Shown here piece after piece: positions 43,333-54,119 of a stretch of 64,000 nt of DNA. The notes under the pieces are model-generated. The model was not told the origin of the DNA and made no database searches. It was given only the letters and a program-made list of their open reading frames with translations. This DNA is from Marvania coccoides (Eukaryota; Chlorophyta; Trebouxiophyceae; Chlorellales; Chlorellaceae), in contig OY978099.1 in assembly GCA_963854735.1 (NCBI GenBank), positions 310,001 to 374,000 of the forward strand. The letters are read 5' to 3'. The position numbers and the translations under genes are program-made. Positions within the stretch are counted from its first letter, which is position 1. Each line of letters begins with the position of its first letter.

Positions 43333-44420
43333 TATGGGTTTAATGGGTTTAATGGGTTTACATCTGGTTGTTACGTCTCCTACAGAAGGTGCTCTTATAG
43401 AGACCTGCAAGGCGACGTGCCACTTACCGCCACAGTAAGGCGGGTACCCCCTTCCATCCGCTGGGATCGACCCCCGGTACGGGGGGAAGACGAAGAAGAA
43501 GATGGCGCGTCAGGGAATAAAGATGGGTAGGATGCATGCATTGCTACCAAAGAAGGGCATGTGCAGTGAAAAACCATGTGCTCTTCGTCCTCGCAAGAAC
43601 CAGAAGCACACAAGCGGCATGTCCGATGCGAATGCGGCCGCCCAATGTAGCGCCCCGTCTCCACCCCAAGATGATGCGAGCTGCAGCGGAATCTTGCCAA
43701 AGAGACCCGCCGCGGAACCGAAAGGACAGAAGAAAGGTACGGCTGCAAAATATAATAACTCATTGTGGTATCACCGCCTCGTATTGTTGCCTTGTAAAAG
43801 TCAGTTTTCGTCCCCGATTGTTGACGGTAATAATCCATGTAGCGTTGGCGCATGGCCGCCTCTGCCAGCCTGGGGTCGTCCAGGTCGTCGCTCCCCGCGG
43901 GCACCACGCCGCTTTCCGCCACACCGCTTTCCAGACCTAAAGCGTCGATCAGGCACAGCACTTGCGCCGCCCAACAGCGCTGCGAAGATGAGTTTTGCAG
44001 CGCCAGCGCAAGGTTGTCCCGAAATGCTGACTTGAGCGTCACCCTGGTGTCAGGCAAGGTGTGGAGTCGCTCCCAGTACCTATAGATACGTTTCGCCCAA
44101 GCGCACGCCAAGGGGAAGCGACCAAATTCCCCCAGTGTGACCACGTTGGCCGTGCCTTTGCGTACTCCCAACACACGCCGCAAGAAGGCTCGGTAGAAAA
44201 TCTCGCACTTGTCGTTGCCGTCACCGCCCACCGCAGCTGCCACCTGGGCTGGCCCCCAGGTCTCTACTTTTTTATTGAGGAGACACCAGGCGAACGAGCG
44301 AAAACTCTGCGATGGTGCGTTATCGATGCGTGGGGCAGCTACTCAAAGCCAGCCACCCATACTGGCATGGCCTTCTTGACACCAAAAAACTTGCAACGCT
44401 TCCGCCACCGCCACCGTGGC
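43333..44420 (-). mobile_element. 5'-truncated, decaying LINE copy
   Basis: Minus-strand frame 44243-43395 encodes the C-terminal part of a related LINE (YRAFLRRVLGVRKGTANVV; zinc motif CRLCASGSCEDEEHMVFHC) and runs into family A 3' sequence. Upstream to about 44420, RT-distal coding is broken by stops. The 3' tail is TGTAAACCC with two to three ATTAAACCC units. Confidence 0.75.
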
Positions 44421-45176
44421 TGAAAGGGATGCGACTGCTAGCCAGCAATTGAGGACTTCATATTTACAATTAAAAATATATCTAACTGAACTGCATCGCA
44501 GAGCAACTACTATCTAAAAGATGAGGGACTCAACGGGGAAGAAAGAGTGGAGGGAGGTATTCCCATAACAGTGCCCAACAAACATCAACCCGCACCGCCG
44601 GAGCGCCGGCTGCGCAGCGGCCCAGCCACTCTTCAGCATCCCACCAGCCCGCAAAAGATTACAACATCACCATGAGTGTGGAACCTCCGCCCATTGAGAT
44701 GGCCAGAATTTGGAAAGACAATTCTTAACCCAGCCCATTAATCCAATTCAAAAAAAGGAAAAAAAATAGCTTCAAAAAGCTAGAATGATGTCCAGCACGG
44801 AATATTAAGGAGGAAGAATCAGTTGTATTAAAATTACATGAAGAAAGGGACACCAACCAACGAGATGTCGCCGATTTAAAAAAAAGGAAAGTTACACCCA
44901 ATTTAACTATGCATGTATTTTCTTCTAGTGTTTGTGTATACATGATGATTGCGTAATCAAGTATACAAAGTACGCCTTATGAAAGCCATTTACTAAGAGG
45001 CTACTTACGAAGCGGCCCAGTAGCCAAGCCTATACATTTGTTGGCGGACTCAAAGAGACACTCTTATTTTAGGGAAACCCATCCTCCATTCCATACAAAT
45101 ATTTACATCGCCAAATTATTACACACTACTGGCTCTCACCCCACCCCACAATAACAAGCCATCATCGATAGTTTAA
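44421..45176. other. Intergenic with repeat copies
   Basis: Holds a copy of the 38740-38840 sequence (44625-44690) and repeat R3 copy 3 (44783-44896). The rest is AT-rich without genes. Confidence 0.6.
44783..44896 (+). repeat. Repeat R3, copy 3
   Basis: Matches 31816-31935: ATGTCCAGCACGGAATATTA, GTTGTATTAAAATTA, GGACACCAACCAACGAGATG and GGAAAGTTACACCC. Confidence 0.8.
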
Positions 45177-45673
45177 TCAACAAACAGGGGGTGTGATGTG
45201 CACGTCTCCAGCTGCAGCTCCGCCCTCGGCAGCCAGCGCTGAGCGCCATTGCTCCAGCGCCGCCTCCCGGCTGCCTTGCCCCCACACCGTGGCATATACG
45301 CTGGAAAGTGGGGCCAGACCCGAAGAGTGCAGCGTTGCCTGCACTGCCGCACCCTCCATGCCCCCAGCCAGCGCAGCCAGCAGTGCTGCAACCGCGGGAT
45401 CCTGCAGGGCACTGCCGGGGCGCGCCGCCACAGCGGCAGCTGCCAGATTTCGCGCACTTTCTGTCATACGGCACCGTCCCATCCTTGCCACCAAGTCTTG
45501 CAGAACGTCGGCAGGCAGCACGGGGGCGAAACGCACCAGCACGCCCAGTGCAGCGCGAGCAGCGTCCATGTGCCCAGCGTCAGCAGCGGCGTCCGCAAAC
45601 CGCAGGCCCAGCTGCGCGGCAGCAGTCACCCGCCTTCGCTCCCCTGGATCTACAACTTCAGTGGCAGCTGACT

Positions 45674-45708
<35 letters not shown>

Positions 45709-48700
45709 GCGGCGGCCTCCTCTGCTTCATCTCCGTCCCCAGCTGCGGCTGCGCCGTCCAAAATGTCGCTGCCGCCGTCTGCCGCGAGTTCAGCAGCCAG
45801 CGCAGACTCAGCAGCAGCAGCACTGCCGCACAAGGGCGCATCCCAATCCACGGGGTCTTTCATTTCACTCGGCTCCTCCCCTTCGCTGCCTACATCTGAT
45901 GCCCCATCCTCCTCAGATTCATCGTCGCCTCCTTCATCAGTGCCAGATTCCGACTCAGGCAGCGTCTCCAACGTCGCCTTTTGGTGCTGCGCCAAAATAT
46001 CGGCAACTGCTGCAGCCTGGCGGTCCCCTGGGGCGTCGCGCAAGCCCGCAAGATGACCCCCACCGCTGCTGTCAGCTAGGCCGCCGTTCTCGCCGCCTGC
46101 AGCCTTGGCAAGCAGCTCCCTGTCCCTCACGTCCAGCGAAAATGCCTGGAAACACCTCGCGGCGCGGTCCCAGGCGCCGTCGCGGATCGCCAGCGCCATT
46201 TCTGTCTCTGGAGTCAGCCCTGGCAGCAACAGCGCCTCTTTCACGCCGTCGCCAGGGGACATGGCGGCCAAAAAGCGCGCTACATCGTCGTGGAAGGCGG
46301 CGCTGAGGCCGCGCTCCGCGATGGTGCGCGCGGTGGTGAGCTCCCCGCGAGCGGCCAGGCAGCGCAGCCGCAGCCCCGGGTGACGCAGCGGAACCAAAAA
46401 TGGACGGCCAAAGGCGTCGGCTAGCCACAGATAGCTGTGGCGCACCCCCGCCAGCGTGACCGGCCCCGCAGGTCGCATCTGCTCCGGCGGGAGGGGGGTG
46501 GCATCGACTGCAGGGGCGGTCTTGGAGGCGGCACCGCCCTGGAAGCTGGCAAGAGTGACTTCCTGGACAAACTCTTGCATAGGGTCTGCAAACACGAGAT
46601 GCAGCGCGGAAGGCGAGGCCACAAAGAGCTGGCGCGACTGCCAGATGCCGGCCGATGCCTGCGGGAGCGACAGCGTGGCAAATCGCTGAAAGGTGGGGTG
46701 CACGCGACACAGCTCCACCGTGCGTTCGTAGGCCAGCGCCACCAGCGTGCACTCTGGCTCCCATGACACCCACTGCGGCTCAGGCAGCGCGGGGCCCACC
46801 GCTGAGAAGTCCCGCCAGCTGAAAAACCGTAGTGCCCGCTGCAGGGTGGTCGGATCGATGGCCACCACGCCCAACAGCGCCCCACCATGCAGCCCCACTG
46901 GTTGGGCTCCGCCCAGCGCGAGGTCATGCGCCGCAACAAGCTGCGCAGCGTTGGTTTCATCAACCACATGCGCCTGCACCGAAGCGGCAGCAATGACCGC
47001 TGCTTCCGTCGCCTTCTCTTCCGCCTCCGCCTCCGCTTTTTTGCCGCCCTTGAAGCTCATCCCCAGAAAGCTCTTCTTGGCTTTGGGGGCGGCGATAGGG
47101 ACGTTGGCCGCCATTGAAATCACCGAGTACATGGGAGCAGTGCTGGCCCATGCCAGGCTGGTTCCCGACCCCCTATCGATCGCATCCCAGGTGCCCCCCG
47201 GCGAGAGCGAGAACACGGTGTAGGCGCGGGATTCTGGCCACACCGCGCTGATGCTGCGACCTGTGGGTGAGCACGCTAGAATGGGGCGGGTGGGCTGATC
47301 CAGGTCGGCTATGGCCTCACGGGGGCTGGCCTCCAGGCTCACCACCCGCTCAGACGCACCCTCTCTGTACGCAATCAAATGCAAAGAAATAAATCAATGA
47401 ATTGAAATTCACATTTAGTTCACCATAAATTAAGTTAACGCTCTTACTTGGCCCTCGACTCCATTCTGAGGGCTGTGGACCACAGCTTGCCCTGCGTGGC
47501 CATTACATAGGTGGGCCCTTGCGCCCCCTTACCCCCCTGCGGCTGCTGCTGCTGCTGCTGCTGCTGCGCCTGACCTTGGCTTGGCTCCCCGTCTTTGGCC
47601 TCAGATGCATGGACCAACGCCTCCAGGGTCATCACCTGACAGGGCAGCGCAACAACGGCAGGGCGTTCCCCTGGGTCGGCAGACAGGAGCACCAGGCCGG
47701 TGTTGGTGGCAGCTGCTACCAAGTGCGGTCTGCAAGATAGAAATGAGAATGAAAAAAATGGCGGTGAAAAAAGGGTACAAGAATAAAAAGAAATTGGATG
47801 ATATTTATTATTAATTTAGAAATCATTTAAATTAAAGCTGACCTGGTTGGGTGGACGGCTACGTGATATATTTTTGGCGCCTTTTTGGTCCCTGCATCAA
47901 TCCTCCCTTGCAGATCAATCAGCGGCTGGATCTCCTTGGTGGTGGGGTTGATGCCCAGCAACGCTGTGGAGTCGCCAGAGGCAGCGATTAATGAAGGGTG
48001 CACCCCCAGCCCCGCCCCTCCCCATGGCGCAAACCCTACGCTGTGGCACGATGCTTTTGGCAGCGGCTGCAGTTTGTCCACCGAGGCCCAAGTTGTGGCG
48101 TCCCACAAGCCCAGCCGCTTATCGTCACCCACTGTGACAAGTCTGAGCGGCAGATCCTCCGGTTTTTCGCCGGAATACGCCACGAAAAAGGCGACATCCC
48201 GCACTGCGCTGTCGTGTGCTTTGAAAGTTCTCACAGCAGACATTTCACGGTCAGCGCCCCGCATGGGGGTGCGGGAAGGGTCCCAGATGGCCACGCTGCC
48301 GTCTGCGGACGTCGACACCAGGCGGTCGGGCGCGCCCAGCTTGGCTCCGCCCAACACGCACAGCGCGGTGATGGCCTTGCTGTGAGCGCCCGTCAGTTTG
48401 GCGAAAACTGTGGCAGAGGTGGGGCTGACGATGTAGATGGACCCGGAGGAGGCCCCCACCGCCATGACCGGCGACAAATGCGCGGCGCTGGATCCTGCGA
48501 TGGCACTGACGCCCCCGGTGAGCGAGGGAGCGTTCAAATAAAGAAAGGCCAGCCGCGTGAGAGATTTTGAGTCGAAGACGGCTGAGCGGGAGAGGTCTAG
48601 CGACTCCGAGGACGCGGTGTCGTGCAGCGTGACTTTGTTGTCGCAGGCAGCCACAATCCACCGCCGCCCCTCCAACCCTCGCACTTTAGCCATAGAAGGA

Positions 48701-49217
48701 ATCTCGGAGGCGTCGTGCGCGCCATGCTGTAGCCATCGCTGCTGTGCGATCTGCCAGAAGCAGGTGTCCAGGTCGAGAAATGCGAGGTCTTGGACTTGGC
48801 CTGAGGCGGCAGATTTGGCTGTCAGAGAGGCCTCTTGCGCTGCAGATAGCCCGGCCGAAAACTCAGTGCCTAGGGCGGCAGCGGCAGCTTTGTCGGCGCG
48901 CTGACGCAGAGCAACCTCCTGCAACGCGCCATCGTCTGCGCCGCCGAGCTGGTTGGTGTAGACAAGCTGCAAAACATGTGCGGGAACGGTAAGTTGAAAG
49001 AGGACACAAGAGGGGAGCTCGAATTTTGGCGGAAGAAGGGGTAGCATGTGAGGCCTACCTCGTTTGCTTCATAGTTCCAGACGGTCACCAAGCTGCTGCG
49101 ATCGGCGAACGCGACCCAAGGCTGCACGGGATGGAAGGTCACTCGATCAATCTTCTCCTGGGAGGACTTGATTGCTGTGATGGACAGGATGTCCTCGCCC
49201 CAGTCAGGCCTAGCCAT
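45177..49217 (-). CDS. TWD40-1: TPLATE/TSET complex subunit TWD40-1
   Basis: Exons 49217-49059, 48966-47843, 47729-47448 and 47364-45177 encode 1250 residues. An N-terminal WD40 propeller begins KIDRVTFHPVQPWVAFAD and VTVWNYE. It continues with FWQIAQQRW, WIVAACDNKVTLHD, STSADGSVAIWD and TVGDDKRLGLWD. A second beta-rich region has PHLVAAATNTGLVLLS, GLHGGALLG, FSWRDFSAVGPALPEPQW and RQLFVASPSALHLVFAD; the helical C-terminus has HPGLRLRCLAARGEL. This order matches plant TWD40-1, a peripheral subunit of TSET/TPLATE acting with clathrin in endocytosis. A Gln run (47540-47575) and a 15-Ala run (45670-45715) come from CAG/GCA triplet repeats, and an acidic linker lies near 45880-45960. The land-plant C-terminal repeat tail is missing. 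Confidence 0.88.
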
Positions 49218-49515
49218 GGTTTACAGGCTCCACACCCGTGGCGGGCCTACGCGGCTTGTGATCAAATAATTTATAAGAAGAAGTGGGGTTTTTTAACAAC
49301 CCTGTGCACAGTCTCCGCTGCCTGTCATGCACCCATGCACTTAGAATGTGCAAATTCAAAGAACAACAACTAAAATGGGCTGAATATTTTGGCTCGCACG
49401 CTCGTTGCTCTTCTTTGTCTTGCTTTGCTTATTTCTCTCAAAATTATTTATTGAAAAAAAAGTAATAATATCAGCATTCAGAAAAAGACTATACTACACG
49501 CATTTCCAAAACGAA

Positions 49516-50168
49516 ATGCCGATTGGTGGGAAATTGGTTCTCAAAGGAAATCTTTCGGTGACGTCGCACGGCGTTTCTGAGAAGACAAAAAAGAAAAAGA
49601 AAAGGGTGAAAGATGAGGCATCAGCAGCAGCAGCAGCAGCAGCGGAAGCAGCCGGCGCAGAAGAAGAAGGCGGTGAGTGGTATCCCGAGGCGGTGACTTT
49701 GAGCTGTGCAGCAGAAGAGCTCAGCCACGAAAATGCCACTCGCTCTGGGACAGCAGCATATTCTGCTACCGCGTTCTCACTTTCCTATGTCTGATATGTT
49801 CCGTCGCAGGAGCTGCTAAAGCGCCAAAAATAGAGCTGAAGAGCTACGAAGAAGAGTTCTCGCTGGAGATGGAGAAGGCGAGCAAAGCCAAGGCCAAGGC
49901 TACGCCGTGGGGTTCGGGATACAGACCAGCGCCCGAAATTTTGCACGGATACTCAACAAAAGTCAAGGGAAAGACGGCAGAAGAGCGGCTAGACATGCGG
50001 TCAGGTGAGACCAGTTTTCCAGCGATTATTATTATGTAGTTGTTGTTTTTGAGAATTCTCAGAGCCGCCCTGTCGCGCGACCTCTCAAGAAGGTTGTCTG
50101 AAAGTCGACTGACTCCTCTTCCTTTCCTCTCACCTGCAGCAATGAAAAGCGACAAATTTTGCAAGTAG
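49516..50168 (+). CDS. Small Lys-rich protein of unknown function
   Basis: Exons 49516-49672, 49810-50004 and 50140-50168 encode 126 residues. The start reads MPIGGKLVLKGNLSVTSHG, followed by a basic KTKKKKKRVKDE stretch, an Ala/Glu run from GCA repeats, then KSYEEEFSLEMEKASKA, TPWGSGYRPAPEILHGYS, and a final exon ending MKSDKFCK. The K-L-x-L-K-G opening with Lys run resembles FAM32A-type starts, but the C-terminal half does not, so I leave it unnamed. The strongly patterned ending (EERLDMRSAMKSDKFCK) looks conserved rather than random. It is convergent with nothing nearby and lies just upstream of a pentanucleotide repeat. Confidence 0.7.
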
Positions 50169-50648
50169 CCATTTCTTGTGCATGCATCTTACAATAAAAA
50201 TAAAATAAAATAAAATAAAACAAAACAAAACAAAACAAAACAAAACAAAACAAAACAAAACAAAACAAAACAAAACAAAACAATTATTAACTTGTGGCGC
50301 CTGTATACAAGTTTGCGCTGAAATATGGGCGGAGTCGTCGGAATTGAGAGCATGACGAAACTAATTTTGTCAAGCCATGGGGCACAGTGCTGATGGGTAG
50401 AACACGTAGAAAATGATGACTGCCCTGATACTTAGCGGGCACCTGAAGGAGGTCAAACACCAAGAAGAGCGCCAGCGCCAGCTAGAAAAAACTCACTCGA
50501 GATAACTCGCGATTTCAACACGGTTTCTTTAAATTAAAAATATCTAAATTTTATTAGTTATCCAAGGCTTCCTTTAGACCTCTGTTTATGATAAAAGCCT
50601 GTACAATTTCACGCATCACAAGACAAAATTCTCAAATCCCACGCCGAA
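50169..50648. other. Intergenic with pentanucleotide microsatellite
   Basis: AT-rich spacer between the Lys-rich protein gene and KTI12; the microsatellite is listed separately. Confidence 0.6.
50192..50281 (+). repeat. (AAAAT)n then (AAAAC)n microsatellite
   Basis: Four to five AAAAT units switch to about 13 AAAAC units without interruption. Confidence 0.95.
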
Positions 50649-51820
50649 ATGCCGCTGATTGTCATCTGCGGTCACCCATGCAGCGGCAAAAGCACGGTGG
50701 CATCGCGCATTGCGGAAGCACTGCTGGCAAAATCCTGCGACGTCGCCCTCATCGACGAAGAGTCGTTGCACCTCACCAGAACAGCTAGCTACAAAGGTAG
50801 GGGCCTTCGCTCGCTGCCTTCTAGTCGCCATATCAATGCCATAACATTTCCTCTTTTGCACACGCAGATGTCGTCAATGAGAAGAACACACGCAGCGTGC
50901 TCCGTTCCGCCGCTCACCGCAGCATCAGTCGCACCTGCCACGTCGTTTTCGACTCTCTGAACAGCATCAAGGGGTATCGTTATGAGCTTTGGTGTGTCTC
51001 TCGCGGCGCAGCCACCCGTTACTGCATGGTGCACGTGGACACGCCTGTTGAAACTTGCCGTGAATGGAACGCCAGCCGGAGCACCGACAGCTACTCCTCA
51101 GAGGTGTTTGAAGATCTAGCAGGGAGGTTTGAGCGGCCTGACGCTAGGAATCGGTGGGATGCACCGCTTTTTACGGTGAATCCGCTGCGAGGGGCGGCCC
51201 ACATGGCGGAGCAAGTGGCGGCGATTGTGGCGGCAGTTTCACAGCAGTCTGCCACCTCAGCGGCGGCTTTAACGGTGGCTGTGGGGGCAGCGCCGGTCGT
51301 TCCAGCGGGGAAAGAGCTGATGCCGACCTGCGCAACCACCAACCCAGCCCTAGCAGGTGAGATTATTTTCTTTAGGGTTGACAAACCCTTTACCCTCTCG
51401 TTACTTTTCAAAATGTCTGTTTTTAATGTTATACCCCAACCAACGCAATTTTCGCAGCCACCAACTTGCTGCACGACATTGACAAGGCTACACAGGGGCT
51501 AGTTGATAGGGTGATGGAGGCCCAAGCGGCAGCAGGCTCAGGTGCCCCCGGCACTATCAGCTTTGGCGAAAATTTGCCATTGCTGCATCTTTCGAACCCG
51601 GTGAGACATTTTAAGAATTAAGAAATTTCCTAGTAAAAGAAGAACAATTCCAGCTCACGCAATTTTCAACTTGATTTTTTTCCAGGTGTCGTTGCCGGAG
51701 CTACGGCGACACAAGCGCACTTTTCTTCGACTCGCAACCAATAACACTTTTAACCGGCTAAAGGACTTGGATGCTGCACACCGCATGTTCATTGATTACT
51801 TGCGGGACAGCCTGACGTGA
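50649..51820 (+). CDS. KTI12: Elongator-associated protein KTI12 / DRL1
   Basis: Exons 50649-50796, 50868-51356, 51458-51600 and 51686-51820 encode 304 residues. The P-loop is at the very N-terminus (IVICGHPCSGKSTVASRIA), followed by VALIDEESLHL and the VVNEKNTRSVLRSAAHRSI segment. Then come VVFDSLNSIKGYRYELWCVSR and VHVDTPVETCREWN, the characteristic KTI12/PSTK-like kinase layout. The C-terminal region (SLPELRRHKRTFLRLATNN, FIDYLRDSL) matches the family's tail. KTI12 binds tRNA and supports Elongator in wobble-uridine modification; the plant homologue is DRL1. An Ala-rich insert at about residues 195-225 is peculiar to this copy. Confidence 0.92.
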
Positions 51821-52182
51821 GAGGGAATTTGTTGTTTGTTGCCCGTTTTATTAACACTCTTTATAAAATGAATAGTAGGCCGCTGCATAAGGCAATTTAC
51901 AAGCTGCGGTAAAATATATGCGAAGGGAATGGAGAAATAAATACATACAACAACAACAACATCAACAAGAGGGGAACGGTTTAAACGAATGAGAAAGAAA
52001 TACAGGATACACATTCTTTGAGTTGACAATGCCGTAATTCAGGGCATTTTCCGAGCGTCAATCGAATACAGGACGCGTGCAAACGCATTCATAGAGAGGA
52101 ATTAATTATATTAAAGTTCGGACGGGAATCGTTCGTAGTCAAATTTGTGAAAATGCATAAAAATAATCTTTTTCAACTCGAT
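51821..52182. other. Convergent intergenic region
   Basis: AT-rich, with a short CAACAA-type run near 51945-51970. Nothing else is recognised. Confidence 0.5.
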
Positions 52183-52668
52183 TTATGATGAAAGCATTGT
52201 AAACATCCGGGAGGGCAGCTCGATGAGGCCAGGTCTGCGGCCTGGGTGCCACTCCTGCAGCTCCCGCTCTTGCATTACGTGAAAAGGACCGGTGTGGGTA
52301 GCAGCCGGATCTTTTGCAGCCCTGGAACGTTGGGCCTGCTGCGCTTTCTGCTCGCGAGGCTTCGCTCCAGCGCCGCCATCGGGGACCCAGGCTGAGAGGT
52401 CTGCAACAAGGTACGCTGCCCTGCACCCGTTCTCACGGTCACGGCTGCCCATGATGTGGTCAGCCCGCCGCCCGCAGCACGTGAACCGCAGGCCTTCACC
52501 GTTCATCAGGCCCCCGGAAAAGAGAATGCCTGGGTGGATATGGCAGCTGGAAGGGGTATTTTCTCCGTCCTTGAACTCGGCGGCGCAACGCCGGCAGATG
52601 TGCTTGCGCGCCAGGTGCCGGTATGCCATGCGAAAGCAGCCGCCTTGTTGGTGGAGGACTACAGACAA
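52183..52668 (-). CDS. Putative zinc-binding Cys/His protein
   Basis: A single-exon 161-codon frame from the ATG at 52668; an internal ATG at 52629 is equally plausible. A compact Cys/His module spans residues about 25-80: HICRRCAAEF, CHIHPGILF, FTCCGRRAD and RENGCRAAYL. The C-x2-C ... C-x2-HPG ... CC ... GC order resembles the zinc-binding CHORD-like modules of many eukaryotic proteins. The rest is basic and hydrophilic (KPREQKAQQAQRSR), then a Pro/Leu tail. No partner domain is seen. Upstream of the ATG lies a short repeated motif shared with two intergenic sites (26575, 36550). Confidence 0.55.
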   Translation of the reverse strand: MSVVLHQQGGCFRMAYRHLARKHICRRCAAEFKDGENTPSSCHIHPGILFSGGLMNGEGLRFTCCGRRADHIMGSRDRENGCRAAYLVADLSAWVPDGGAGAKPREQKAQQAQRSRAAKDPAATHTGPFHVMQERELQEWHPGRRPGLIELPSRMFTMLSS

Positions 52669-52870
52669 GACATGCTTCCTCTTTTATTTTAGCCCCTGAC
52701 AAATCCCCTCATTATTTTTTTCACATGCCCAGAGCACCCCAAGGATTATTAAGCTCTTATATTGTGACTAAAAGTATTGTGAATTTCTCTGTCATTAGTC
52801 ATCGAATTAACAAAAATGAAAACGCAAAATTAATGTCAAATTACAGCAGCTTATTTTTACAGCAGCTTAT

Positions 52871-53515
52871 TTAGGCTGGCCTTTGATTCTCCTGGCCCGC
52901 ATTCACCGTCCCCCATTTCCGCTTTATCCGCCGCGCCCCCATTCCCACGCTGGCCTCCTTGTTAGCTCGGTACCTGTCGTGCGCCACCGCCGCTGCTGCC
53001 GCAGTGTTGAACAACCTCAGCTCCTCTGTCGTCAGCTTTGCCTGCACCGCTGACGCCTCTGCATCGCTTTCAATCACGGGGGCCTTGGTCAACAGGTCCC
53101 GGTACCGCCCAGTAAATGTGGAGGAAATGAACGAGGGGAACGTTTCGTCCGCCGCCCCGATGGCTTGCATTGCCGAGTGCACCCGAATGGCTGCGGTAAA
53201 AAAGTAGGCGCACCGCCCGCGCAGATCTTCGCACGCCGCCCCCGCCTTCACCTTCCGCCGCATCCTGTCTCCGTAGAAGATCGGCAAGCCCACTTGCACC
53301 AGCCCTCGTTTCGCCATCATGGGTACCATCCACAGCGGCAGGTCGGCTTTGGCTTCTGGTGCCAGGTTGGAGGCGTCGGTGGAGGGGTCTAGAACCTGCG
53401 CCACGCCCGTGCAGCCATATGTGAGCGCACAAGGCACCATCACTTCGTCTGCCATGATGCTGTGCACGTCGTAGTAGTCGTGGCCCTCTTGGGGCGCAAA
53501 CACTAACGAAGCCAT
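52871..53515 (-). CDS. PSF3: DNA replication complex GINS subunit PSF3
   Basis: Single exon, 214 residues, normal for PSF3. GINS joins MCM2-7 and CDC45 in the replicative helicase. The short N-terminal B-domain opens with GHDYYDVHSIMADEVMVPC, then the A-domain shows LPLWMVPMMAKRGLVQVGLP, RGRCAYFFTAAIRVHS and SSTFTGRYRDLL, the hallmark end of PSF3. A basic tail (RRIKRKWGTVN) closes the protein. The RPC9-like gene ends 88 bp upstream on the same strand, so the two are tandem with very little spacer. Confidence 0.88.
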   Translation of the reverse strand: MASLVFAPQEGHDYYDVHSIMADEVMVPCALTYGCTGVAQVLDPSTDASNLAPEAKADLPLWMVPMMAKRGLVQVGLPIFYGDRMRRKVKAGAACEDLRGRCAYFFTAAIRVHSAMQAIGAADETFPSFISSTFTGRYRDLLTKAPVIESDAEASAVQAKLTTEELRLFNTAAAAAVAHDRYRANKEASVGMGARRIKRKWGTVNAGQENQRPA

Positions 53516-53603
53516 CCAATTTCAGTCAGGTGGTGTTGGTTGCGGGTTGGCTGTACGAATGGTGGTCTAAGGCGTGTCAGAAAGGGAAAATAAAGTTACC
53601 GAT

Positions 53604-54119
53604 TCACTCTTTCTTCAGGTGCTCAGCTACGATGGCAAGGACTCGGTCCAGATCGTCTTCAGAGATGCGGCCTTGGTTGAGGGCCTGTTCGAGGCAGAGG
53701 TAGGCGCCGAGGATGTCGGTGGGAGTGTGATTGATGAGCTGGAGCACTTCTTCTTTGCTGATGGACAGCTCGGCGGTGATGGCAGATTTGAACGCTTCAA
53801 GCTCAGCACGGGTGTGGACGACGGTTCCGCGAAGCTCCAGAGACTTGAGCACCTGCATTAACATGAGCATAAATAGCACAGATTGATAGATTAGTATTTG
53901 TGCAAATTGTTCCCGGCCACCACTATTCAAAAGTCGTCTCACCTCCGTCTCCGACTGCAAAATTCCTGAGACTCCCCTCGATGCGCGGTCTTCACGATCT
54001 TTCAACACGGCGAGAACTTCAGAATTTGTCAAGAGCGGCGAAGGGCTTCCGTCCACACTGCAAACGTCGAAAAAACAACGAAAAATCAAACTGTGAATAA
54101 CAATTAACGAGCAGGGCAT
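53604..54119 (-). CDS. RNA polymerase III subunit RPC9 / CRCP-like
   Basis: Modelled exons 54119-54109, 54057-53943 and 53852-53604 encode 124 residues. The RPB4-type fold is seen: PLLTNSEVLAVLKDRE, ILQSETEVLKSLELRG across intron 2, then ELSISKEEVLQLINHTPTDI, GAYLCLEQALNQGRISEDDLDRVL. The pattern (L-T-N-x-E-V-L at the start, N-x-x-P-T before the last helices) favours RPC9/CRCP over RPB4. The first exon is an 11-nt guess (ATG plus CCC TGC TC) before a 51-bp intron, chosen because it restores frame; the true start may differ. RPC9 pairs with RPC8 in the Pol III stalk for initiation. Confidence 0.78.
   Translation of the reverse strand: MPCSLIVIHSLIFRCFFDVCSVDGSPSPLLTNSEVLAVLKDREDRASRGVSGILQSETEVRRLLNSGGREQFAQILIYQSVLFMLMLMQVLKSLELRGTVVHTRAELEAFKSAITAELSISKEEVLQLINHTPTDILGAYLCLEQALNQGRISEDDLDRVLAIVAEHLKKE

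Noticed and set aside
38985..43362. Telomere or subtelomere reading of AAACCT-type tails
   Set aside because: Only two or three units per copy, always at LINE 3' ends; they are retroelement tails, not telomeric arrays.
45193..46306. Long plus-strand ORFs over TWD40-1
   Set aside because: Antisense of a GC- and triplet-repeat-rich exon; the minus strand has clear homology.
54107..54119. Unspliced N-terminus of the RPC9-like gene (MPCSLIVIHSLIFRCFF)
   Set aside because: It contains an intron-like stretch ending GTTTGCAG; splicing from TGCTC|GTTAAT restores frame and gives a family-like start.
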